Shown here: positions 13,091 through 21,389 of the stretch, one piece after another
Position numbering within the stretch: the first letter of the stretch is position 1
Layout: the number at the start of each line of letters is the position of its first letter
Assembly (NCBI RefSeq): GCF_000340215.1
Contig: NW_006921546.1
Span: 837,787-901,786 of the forward strand
Direction of reading: 5' to 3'
Source of the DNA: Pseudocercospora fijiensis CIRAD86
Lineage: Eukaryota > Ascomycota > Dothideomycetes > Mycosphaerellales > Mycosphaerellaceae
Length of the DNA: 64,000 nt
Notes under the pieces: generated by a model
The model's database searches: none
What the model was told of the DNA's origin: nothing
Seen by the model: the letters and a program-made list of their open reading frames with translations, nothing else
Made by a program: the position numbers and the translations under genes

Positions 13091-13185
13091 CGGAGTTTCT
13101 AAAAAATAGCCTTAGCTAAGATGCCTAAGGCAACTGTATAACTGCTTGTTTTAAGCGCGCATTGTAATACGTGTCTAGTTAGATA

Positions 13186-13201
13186 CGAAGAAAGGGAGGG
13201 A
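13186..13201 (+). promoter_or_regulatory. Polypurine tract of element A
   Basis: GAAGAAAGGGAGGGA immediately upstream of the 3' LTR. This is the expected position of the plus-strand primer, and it independently supports the LTR boundary at 13202. Confidence 0.85.
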
Positions 13202-13480
13202 TATTAGCTAGTAACCGGCCCTATACCTATAGGCTAAGTTTGAGCCTATATAAGAGGCCTCCTTCGGTATAGTAGACAAATTATCAACCTCGTATAGTAT
13301 ATTATTTATGTTACACTTCTATAATGCCTATATTATAGAGCTCTAGTTACTAGTCTAAGCGACAGTCTCGTTATACTATTATACTAAACATAGCTGCCTA
13401 TATTGCTATAGGTTATATTACCCTCGGTTGCCTATACTATTGCTAGTAGTAGTAGTAGTAGTATTAGTTTCCGTCCTTTA
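13202..13480 (+). repeat. 3' LTR of element A
   Basis: A 279-bp copy of the 5' LTR at a constant 12,004-bp offset. Differences from the 5' copy are almost all transitions. A third, inverted copy is at 26484-26766. Confidence 0.9.
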
Positions 13481-13559
13481 GTAGACTACCGTCGCTAGTC
13501 TTATAGGCTATCCTTTCGTTCTCGGCCTAAGTAGTGCCCTATTTAGTAAACTATCTAAT

Positions 13560-14960
13560 TTAGCTATTATCGCAACTGCCTCGGTATAGAGATACGTTAA
13601 GGCCTACGATATAAAGGGTTACCTCTACCCTATTTAGTCGCCTTCTATAGTATAGTTTACTTTCGTCGACTAATCGCTATTAACTAAAGAGACGCGCGAT
13701 ATAGAACGTAACTTCTAGTTTAGCGATAATAGTAATATCTCCGACTCGGCTAGGTATATTAGTAATTAGGTTTCTAAGTACTTATAATCCGAATACTCTA
13801 ACGCGACCGTAGGTTAAATAGAACTAAGTATTATAGATAAAGATACTTAGGCGCTTAATAAGTTTCGTTCCTAGTTACTTACGAAAATAGTTCGCCTTAA
13901 AAAGACGCTAATATAGCAACCTATATCTAATACCTCGCGCGTACCGACTATCGATTATCTACTATATTCCTATTTTAATATCGGCTTGCAATTTAAATCT
14001 ATAGATAATATAGTATTAAGCGAGTAGGTCGAAGAATAGAAGGTAGCGGAAGATATTAAATTTATATACGTATCTAAGATAATATAGGTCTTTACTATAT
14101 TTCTATTACTACTTCTTATACTATAGAGGGGCGATAAGGAATTAATTAAGGAACTTAGTACTTTTATACTATAGGATATTAAAAAAATACTTCCTAGGAT
14201 ACGCGACTACGGTTTATCGGATACCTATCTCTAGGACTATATACTAATACTATATAACGAGCCGGCTATAGTATCGCTACGGTATATAATCCGAATAAAG
14301 CGTAGTAAGCAGCGCTAGCACGGGCATAGAAGTAAGATTATACTAGCTAGCTTTAAGCCGTAGAATGTCTTCGTAGTAGACTTAGTACGTATCTATCTGC
14401 CCCCTATCTACTAAGTATATAAGACTAACATTTTTGTAGTATCTTTAGTAGCTAGCTATATAGAAAGAAGGCACCTAGTATTACGACAACATCCTAAGTA
14501 CTAGCAATATAGCGTATAGAATCCTTATCGATACTTAGAGTAGCTAGACCGATACTACTAGGGCCGACCTTATTAAAGAGTTCGTATCTACGAGGAATAA
14601 GGTAAATAGATATAGAGACGAGAAGTAGCTTATAGTAGTATATACAAGCTAGATTACAACTAGTATAAACCTCCCCCTTACGGATACTATTATTATTATC
14701 GACAATTACTAGATTCCGGAGGCTAATATTTAAATAGGTAGAAGAGTATCTCGTACGGCCGGCGTTTAGAGGGTAGATTTTACAGAGTCGTACCGATTTG
14801 TAATAGTATTAGCTATAATTATATAGGTAGTATAGGTTATAAGTAGACAGGTACGAGCTTAGGATATATAATAATCGCTCGGCTTCGAGAAGGAAAAAAA
14901 AAGGAAAAAGGGTAAAGTATAATAGGATATAGCTATAGCGTACGTCGGCGCTAGTATTAC
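13560..14960 (+). pseudogene. Degenerate ORF, possible SNF2-family helicase C-terminal half
   Basis: Long stretches are open apart from RIP stops, with at least one frame change near 14510. The part around 14520-14870 resembles the helicase C-terminal lobe of SNF2-type ATPases. A block like RILID followed by RADLIKEFVS matches the segment before motif V; YTSQITTSINLPL resembles the motif V region; then TIIIIDNY and, about 20 residues later, GRRVSRTAG, matching motif VI (xGRxxRxGQ). Walker A and DEAH motifs are not visible, so only the C-terminal lobe is arguable. The upstream part (13560-14500) is unrecognised. Assignment rests on motif spacing only and is tentative. Confidence 0.35.
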
Positions 14961-15087
14961 GAGTAGGGGAAGTAGTATATAGAGTTAACGTCGATATAGC
15001 AGATACGCTATAAAATTTTAATATAAGTAAAGCAAGCCCTAACTTTGTATTTATCCGCGCCTAATATTAATAACTACTACTATAGGT

Positions 15088-15290
15088 ATAAATTAGCGAT
15101 ACGACTCGATAACTAACTTAGCGTACGAGTCGGTAAGCCTATATATTAGGAAGCGACCTAGACTACCGCTCTGCCCTTTAAATTAGCAATACTACTCGAT
15201 AACCGACTAGCTATCCGACTTAGCCTAGCTTAGGTTACTAATCGGCAAACCGACGTATTAGAAAGCTACCTAAACTACTGCCCTACCCTT
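15088..15290. repeat. Imperfect tandem duplication of about 100 bp
   Basis: Two neighbouring segments share AAATTAGC, ACGACTCGATAAC-like and CTACCGCTCTGCCCTT-like blocks in the same order. The motif CGAGTCGGTA and its complement recur here and in the array at 19011-19510. Confidence 0.45.
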
Positions 15291-15329
15291 CCTATCCCCT
15301 CTTACTATATATCCGTATAGTATATTTCC

Positions 15330-15610
15330 CTATATTCTATTACTACCTTTACGTATCGAGTATAAGGTTATTATATACCTATTGTTTTCGTAATAGAAAC
15401 GCAACCTATTTACGTAATTGCTCTAACTCTAGTACTAACCGCTCTACCTCGTCTTATAGTTCTTTATTTGTCTTCTATCGTGTAAATAGCGGCGGTCTAT
15501 TCTTGCGGATATATAGCGCTACCTTGCCCGAGATTCGAATGCTTCGTTTAATCTATCTATCTAGGTTCTCTATATTAGGAAAGGCTAACTAGCTACTACG
15601 TAAATCGACT
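15330..15610 (-). pseudogene. Minus-strand ORF relic with a coiled coil
   Basis: The minus strand reads about 90 codons in one frame with RIP-type stops. A basic segment (LYIRKNRPPLFTR) is followed by a clear heptad pattern, ELQDEVERLVLELEQLRKQV, predicting a coiled coil of at least four heptads. A basic region before a leucine-rich coil recalls bZIP-type or other dimerising DNA-binding proteins, but the spacing is not diagnostic. Function unknown; ends not defined. Confidence 0.35.
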
Positions 15611-15870
15611 CGGTTAAGTACTAACGACTTAACCGCGTACTACGACTCTTAACTATCCTTTACCTTATCTATACTATCGAAGTTCCCTATCGTTCTGGTA
15701 TTAAGTAGAATATATATAGTATAGACCCTAGGCTAGGAAATCGAATATAGTCGACTAGGTTATATAGTATAGGCGATCGGTTAAACAACCCTATAACTAT
15801 AGCTAGAGCGATTAGCAACTAGCGCGCTAGCTAGAACTATACTCGGCGCTACGATACTATTTACCACATA

Positions 15871-16500
15871 GCGCTACTATTACACGTACGGAGCTAGACT
15901 ATAGTTAGAGCAAAGGCGTAGATAAGGTTAAGCTCGAAATAAGAACTACGCCGAGGATAAGGAGTATCGCGAGGAGGACGCTACGGCTACGGCTATCGCG
16001 GGCCTCTAGTAAATTAAGAAGCTAAACTCTATCTACTACGCGGCGCCGCTATTATACTATAGAGCGAGATTATAGCTAGGGCAAATACGTAGGTAAAGTT
16101 AAGCTCGAGATACAAACTACGCCGGTAGTAAGAGCGGGCCTCTAGTAGAATAAGAAGCTAAACCCTATCTACTACGCGGCGCCGCTATTATACTATAGAG
16201 CGAGATTATAGCTAGGGCAAAGGCGTAGGTAAAGTTAAGCTCGTAATAAGAACTACGCCGGCGGTAAGAGCGAGCCTCTAGTAGAATAAGAAGCTAAATA
16301 CTATCTACTACGCGACGCCGCTATTATACTACGGAGCGAGATTATAGCTAGGGCAAAGGCGTAGGTAAAGTTAAGCTCGAGACGCGAACTACGCCGGTAG
16401 TAAGAGCGGGCCTCTAGTAGAATAAGAAGCTAAACCCTATCTACTACGCGGCGCCGCTATTATACTACGGAGCTAGATTATAGCTAGGGCAAAGGCAGCA
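15871..16500. repeat. Tandem array, 136-bp period (array 1)
   Basis: The block beginning CGGCGCCGCTATTATACTA starts at 16041, 16177, 16313 and 16449, exactly 136 bp apart (the third copy has CGACGCCG). A more diverged leading copy starts near 15871. The period is not a multiple of three, so it is not a protein repeat. Copies differ by transitions and small changes. Confidence 0.9.
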
Positions 16501-16689
16501 AGAGCATCGCGGGAGGGCGATACGGTAATAGGAAGTATTTAGATTTAATATAAATGCCCTAGACTTACGTCGTCGTAGGTATTACTACTTTATAGTTTAC
16601 TTTAGGATAATTTAGATCTTAACTACTACTAAGTCGCCTTACTTACTCTCGGAGTATCTTATAACTATACCTTTATTATTCTCGCTATA

Positions 16690-17398
16690 TATTGCTCCGA
16701 CGTATATAACTAGTATAATACCGTTAGGATAGAGAAATAAGGGACCGGGGGAACGGAATAAAGGGGAAAAAAAAAATGGAAGGAACAGAGGGAAGGGAGG
16801 GAAGAAGGGGAGGAAAACGGAAAGGAAGAGGGGGGGGAAGAGAAAACGAGGGTGAAAAAGGAGACGGGGCAAGAAGCATGGCGGGGGGGAGGAGGGAAAG
16901 AGAAGGAAGGTAAAAGGTGGAAGAAGAGGGAGACCAAGGGAAAGAAGGGGAAAGAGAAGAAGGAAAAAAAAAGAAGGAAGGTGGGGAAAAAGAGGAGGGG
17001 AGTAGGGGAGAAGGGGAAGGGAGAGAGGAAGGAGAAAAAATAAGAAGGCGGGGAAGAAGTGGGAGAGGGATGCGAGGAGGAAGGAGGGGAAAGGAGGAAA
17101 AAGAGGTAAGGGAGAGGGAATGGGGGAAAAAAGGAGAAGGAGGAGAGGAGAGGAGGGGGAGGAGAAGTTAGCTGAATGAGGAGGAGAGGAGAGGAGAGGG
17201 GAAGAGAGTCGGGGGGAGAGAGAAAAAGGGGGGGAAGGAAGGGGGGGGGGATAAAAGGGAGGGGAGGGGAAAGGAAAACCTACCTAAGAGCTTCCTCTGT
17301 CGTGTCCCTAAGCTTCTTTATTAGCCCTCTAGCCGAATAAACGGTCCCTTATTCTCTAACCTAACGGCATTACGCTAGTTTGCATACGTTAGAGCAAA
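16690..17398. mobile_element. Inverted-repeat-bounded, purine-rich segment (MITE-like candidate)
   Basis: The stretch 16690-16746 and the reverse complement of 17342-17398 align over about 56 bp (TTGCTC...ACGTAT...CCGTTAGG...AATAAGGGACC), roughly 85% identical with mostly RIP-type differences. Between the arms lies the GA-rich island. The right arm overlaps the start of the readable Argonaute frame, so the segment may be an insertion that interrupted that gene, or an inverted duplication. I could not identify a target duplication. Confidence 0.55.
16750..17275. repeat. Purine-rich (GA) strand-asymmetric tract of about 525 bp
   Basis: The + strand is almost entirely G and A with very few pyrimidines, so the short ORFs in it (Lys/Glu/Gly-rich on +, Phe/Pro/Ser-rich on -) are composition artefacts. 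Because it contains almost no CpA or TpG it is immune to RIP. Such mirror-type polypurine tracts can form triplex (H-DNA) structures. Confidence 0.9.
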
Positions 17399-18600
17399 AG
17401 CCGTTTAGAGTTAAGGTTAGGCCTATTATCGGCTTCGCGAAGGCTACTAATAAGATCTAGGTTTAGCGTTTTAGTAATACTAACTAGGTTAGATTCCGCC
17501 TTACTAACTATAGTATCCCGAATACTATAACGCGATAGATTACTATAAATAATTACTTCCGTTAATAGTACCGAATTACCCCTAGATACCTAGATAGTCC
17601 GGTACTTAACGTTAGTATACGCGCTAATCCCTATAACCTACCTACCGAGCTATATACAATCTGTACTAATTAGCCTTATCGACGCCTGCTTAGAGGCGAC
17701 TAGACCTCTAAGATACTTAAATTCGTAGCTATATTTCTAAACCTCGATACTATATCTATTACCGGAACTCCCGATACTAGGCTTAGGAATAGTCCGCGGC
17801 TCTTCCGTCTTACCGATTCTACCGGTAATTATTGGTTAACTTCCGTAAAGCTATTTAGCTTCTCGGTAGGTACTAGTATAAACACAGTGCCCGGCCGTAT
17901 CCTAGATACTTCTCGCGTAGGCTATAGTTTGAATTCGAAACCTAGTATACTATAGAAGGACTACTAGAACTTATAGAGCGTTAAGTTTACTAGACCTAGA
18001 AAATTTAATAAGTAGTCGGTCCTAGTTATTAACCGTAAGAGCAATAGAGGCAATGCACTATATAGTAACCTAGGTAGTCCTAAAAAGGCCTTTATAAAGC
18101 TCTACGGTAGCAAAGAGAAGTATCCGAAGATAACTGTAATTATCGTTAGTAAGCGTTACTATACTCGTTTCTACCCGACTCGTAGGTAGGATATATATAA
18201 TAACTATTAGAACCTACTCGTAGGTATAGTCGTCGACTATAGTATCGCCGACGAGATTTATATAGAGTTAGGCTATAGGTATATTTAGGACTTTAAGGCA
18301 GAGTACGACCCGCTTACTACTTAGTTATAAAAGACGAAATTAATTCTAAGGCGGACGAACTTTAACAATTAAGATAGCAATATGCCGCCTATCTAGCCGT
18401 ACGATAAAGGCTATATCTATCTATCTACTAGTATACTACGTAGACCTCCTTCGCGAGCGTAGCTATACCTATTTATTTAGCGTCCCGACTAAGAGTTATA
18501 GCAGTAATTCTTAGGTTTTTAACGTCGGATAAGAGTAGTCTCGTCTAGTAGAAGAAGAAGAAAAAGAAGAAGAATTTAATATTAGGAGAATAAACTTTAG
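17371..18600 (+). pseudogene. Argonaute-like pseudogene (L1/PAZ-L2-MID-PIWI), RIP-degraded
   Basis: One frame with only RIP-type stops runs from 17371 to about 18240 and contains, in order: RPIIGFAKATNK and QVRFRLTN (PAZ entry); YFRQQYRITPRY, then NPYNLPTELYTIC (the PAZ Y-x-LP-x-ELC block); SVGTSINTVPGRIL (L2 to MID); QSVKFTRPRKFN (MID entry); PKITVIIVSKRYYTRFYPT (PIWI: KRHHTR with both His changed to Tyr by RIP); and GIVVD for GTVVD. After a frame change, AYYLVIKDEINSKADELQQL matches the PAHYxVxxDE block. After another frame change, TIKAISIYLLVYYVDLLRER matches ATKAVSxCPPAYYADLVCER near the PIWI C-terminus. Argonautes bind small RNAs and silence targets. The N-terminal domain is missing or displaced by the purine-rich segment upstream. 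It is a relic; frameshifts or introns cannot be told apart. Confidence 0.87.
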
Positions 18601-18722
18601 TAATTTATATACTACTACTACTACTATATCTTTAGCTATACGACTAAGGCTAGGTTTACCTATACTAGATATATACCTTAGCAATCTAGCGCCGGGACTC
18701 GATATAAACCTAATAATACTAT

Positions 18723-18902
18723 AGGCTTAGATCTAGTACTAGTATATTAAAAGGGCGTATAAGGCTACAATTATTATTAAGTAGCTAACCTCTTCGTTAT
18801 AGGTAGAGCTATTTGTCTTCGCCTATAACGAAGGGATTAGCTGCTTAAGAATAATTGTAGCCTTATATACCCTTTTAATATACTAGTACTAGATCCGAGC
18901 CT
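18723..18902. mobile_element. Foldback element: about 83-bp inverted repeats with a short loop
   Basis: The left arm (from AGGCTTAGATCTAGTACTAG) is matched by the reverse complement of the right arm (ending AGATCCGAGCCT), about 90% identical over about 83 bp, leaving a loop of roughly 14 bp. Mismatches are mainly transitions. The size and shape fit a foldback MITE or a gene-silencing hairpin; no coding capacity. Confidence 0.8.
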
Positions 18903-19010
18903 ACGGCGTTATTAGCCTCGATCTTCGTTAACTACGGTATAACTACGATAGCGACGAAAATCCTATAGTACTTCTACTAAGAATTACAACGAGATACTAT
19001 AAAAGATAAG

Positions 19011-19510
19011 AAACTATATAGCGGGACCTAAAGCAGTATAGAACTCGTACGAGTCGAGACTAATTAGGCTATCTACCGCAAGTCGGTAGTAGTAATAGTA
19101 GCAATAGGATATAGATATAGTAGCTAAGAGGCTAGATAGGACAAGGAAACTAGATAGCGGGAAGTAAAGCAGTACGGAACTTATACGACTCTAGGCCGAG
19201 TAGGGTATCCGCCGCGAGTCGGTAGTAGTAATAGTAGTAATAGGATATAGATATAGTAGCCGGGAGGCTAGATAAGACAAGGAAACTAGATAGCGGGAAG
19301 TAAAGTAGTACGGAACTTATACGACTCTAGGCCGAGTAGGGCATCCGTAGTAAGTCGGTAGTAGTAATAGTAGCAATAGAATATAGATCTAGTAGCCGGG
19401 AGGCTAGATCGGATAAGGAAACTAGATATCGGAAAGTTAAGTAGTACGGAACTTATACGAATCGAGGCTAAGTAGGCTATCTATAGCGAGTCGGTAGCAG
19501 TAGTAGTAGT
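19011..19510. repeat. Tandem array, 136-bp period (array 2)
   Basis: The block AAACTAGATAGCGGGAAGTA begins at 19011, 19147, 19283 and 19419 (first and last copies slightly altered), exactly 136 bp apart. Each unit contains CGAGTCGGTAGTAGTAATAG. The array ends in a TAG trinucleotide run. The unit sequence is not recognisably related to array 1, although the period is the same. Confidence 0.9.
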
Positions 19511-19559
19511 AGTAGTAGAATGCTAGGGTAGTAGCTAGGATAATAATTTTAACTAGTAG

Positions 19560-20700
19560 TAGCTAAACTCTTCGGTACTGTATTAATCTATATTAAGGCC
19601 TATCGCGATAAAATATATAGGTATACGTATCTATAATTAAATTAGTCGCTATATATACCGGAATGTTTTAAGTTACTTCTAAGTAATTCGACAATCCGCG
19701 AAGGCGTAGCTACCGCTAGTATATAGAATATAGGTTAGTCTAGCGCTAACCGAGCGTCTAATACAAAGACGGTAATACTAGAAAATAGTATCGTAATATA
19801 GAAGGATATAAGTTTAATATATTAATAGTATTACTAAAAAGTGTAGGCTAACTCTAAGATACTAAGTCGTAGTATTAATCTGCCCCTAAATTATTAATCG
19901 ACCCTAAACTTAGCAACCCTATATATAAATAATATATATATCTATACTAGACTAGCAATACTCGTACGCTAACCTGCGATAGTATATAATACTGCCTTAA
20001 GCCGACCGTAGTAAACGTTTATCGTACTACTTAGAGTTAGTAGTAGCTAAACATTCGAGTTATAGTAAAACGTACTTATCTAGATACTATCGATATACTA
20101 CTTATCTACGCCGCGGACTATAGCAATAGTACGAGCCTTACTAGCGTCCTAGTCTAATATACTACCGTCCGGAAACATAATATAGTTAGCGAGCTTAGTA
20201 TTAGCAAGAACTAGATCGTATAGGAGGTATATAAACTAGTCTTCTAGGTACGAGCGATCGAGTAGTAAATCCTTATTAGCAAACTAGCCTATAAAATAGA
20301 AAGAGGCACTAGTAGTAGTATAATTGCTACCGACTAGAAAATAGTAAACGCGAGTATTATTACCCTCCCCGGCCTACTAGTATAGAAAGCCGATCTACTC
20401 TAGGTTATAACCTATAATATCCTATTAAGTATAGGCGAGCGAGTAGGTAATACCCGGCTAAAGCACCTATATCGATACGATTAGCTCTAGATCTCGCTAC
20501 GTCGAAGATATAGTCTAGTATAAGGGCAATTCGATCCTAACTAGAAATACACCTAGCCGACCTTAATACCTAGAACCCTAAAGCGGGTTAGAGCCGCGGG
20601 CTCTAGCTAATAGAATAGTACTATTAGCTAGGGAGTAGATAACTAGCGTACTATCCCTAGAGCGATACGAGACCCGATACTTAGCTACGCTAGAGGTTAA
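19560..20700 (-). pseudogene. Unrecognised minus-strand ORF of about 380 codons
   Basis: On the minus strand one frame stays open except for RIP-type stops from about 20700 down to about 19560. Readable landmarks are FLVRIELPLYQTISS near 20530, QAGEGNNTRVYYFLVGSNY near 20350, NKDLLLDRSYLEDQ near 20270, MFPDGSILD near 20180, and DASKARTIAIVRGVDK, then YYNSNVQLLLTLSSTINVYY near 20050. The composition looks globular and protein-like, with no clear membrane segments or known catalytic motif. An AT-rich block (20739-20772) lies upstream. It is divergent to, and next to, the Plavaka transposase. I do not recognise the family and infer no function. Confidence 0.5.
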
Positions 20701-20738
20701 GACATAGGTTAATACTAATAAGTCGGCGTATAGGTCTA

Positions 20739-20772
20739 TATAATAGCGTATATATAATAGCGTATATATAAA
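20739..20772 (-). promoter_or_regulatory. TATA-rich direct repeat upstream of the minus-strand ORF
   Basis: Two copies of ATATAATAGCGTAT lie directly upstream of the 19560-20700 minus-strand relic. A promoter role is inferred from position and composition only. Confidence 0.25.
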
Positions 20773-21389
20773 AATGAAATAGAGTCGATAGGATAAGGCT
20801 TTATACTTCTATCTAATAGTCGTACTAATAGGGTAGTTGTAACTACTACGAGTCTTAGAGGCCTTAGATTTAATATAAACCGCTTATTAGATGCCGCCTT
20901 AAACGACGTCGTTACTAAGTCGGCTAAGCAATACTTACTAGTAGTTACATCGAGCGCTATTCGTTTACTTTGCTTAGGAATACAACCTAGCTATAATATA
21001 ACTAGAGCAAGCCTTAGTAGTACTAGGCGAATTTAACGTAATTAATAATACTACGGGGTAGTATTAAACTAGAGTAATGCTACTTCTATACGTATATAGA
21101 ATTAAACATATACAACGCATTTTACGGTATAATATATAGGCCTTAGGGCGTTAGAATTAACGTAGAAATCTAGTCGAAATGTAGTACGGTCGTTTATATT
21201 TAGTATTAATTTTCCGATTAGTCCTAACTAGTAACCGAGTCGGACGGCGAGTCGGTATACAAATTAGTATTTATATATTATCGTAAGAGGCGCTAGTAGA
21301 GTAATATTAAGTTAGTATAATCGAACGGGATAAATCCGAGTTTTTGCCGAATCCGTAGGCTACGAATCGATATCGAGTCGGACCCCGAC
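20773..21389. other. Spacer with GAGTCGG-type motifs, no gene seen
   Basis: No convincing reading frame. It contains a palindrome copy (21042-21067) and a cluster of GAGTCGG motifs (21235-21255, 21370-21395) that also appear near the 3' end of the transposase gene (25205-25250), so it may be subterminal sequence of the DNA transposon. Confidence 0.3.
21042..21067. repeat. Recurrent palindromic motif, copy 6
   Basis: TTAATAATACTAC, GGGG, TAGTATTAA: shorter core but the same arms, outside any LTR element recognised here. Confidence 0.55.

Larger units (their letters stand above)
1198..13480 (+). mobile_element. Complete 12.3-kb Gypsy/Ty3 LTR retrotransposon with a third ORF (element A)
   Basis: Two 279-bp direct repeats (1198-1476 and 13202-13480) align without any indel at a constant offset of 12,004 bp. 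AGTAG precedes the left LTR (1193-1197), and AGTAG or GTAG follows the right LTR at 13480-13484, as expected for a 4-5-bp target duplication. A purine tract immediately precedes the 3' LTR. Inside are gag-protease, pol in the order RT-RNase H-integrase (Gypsy/Ty3 order), and an additional ORF of about 900 codons downstream of pol. The element is much longer than a typical 5-8 kb Gypsy element. It is heavily RIP-mutated and cannot be functional. A truncated inverted copy of its 3' end lies at 26484-27180. Confidence 0.9.

Noticed and set aside
16639..17171. Overlapping ORFs of 63-84 codons on both strands in the GA-rich tract
   Set aside because: They are a by-product of strand composition (Lys/Glu/Gly on +, Phe/Pro/Ser on -) and have no protein-like pattern.
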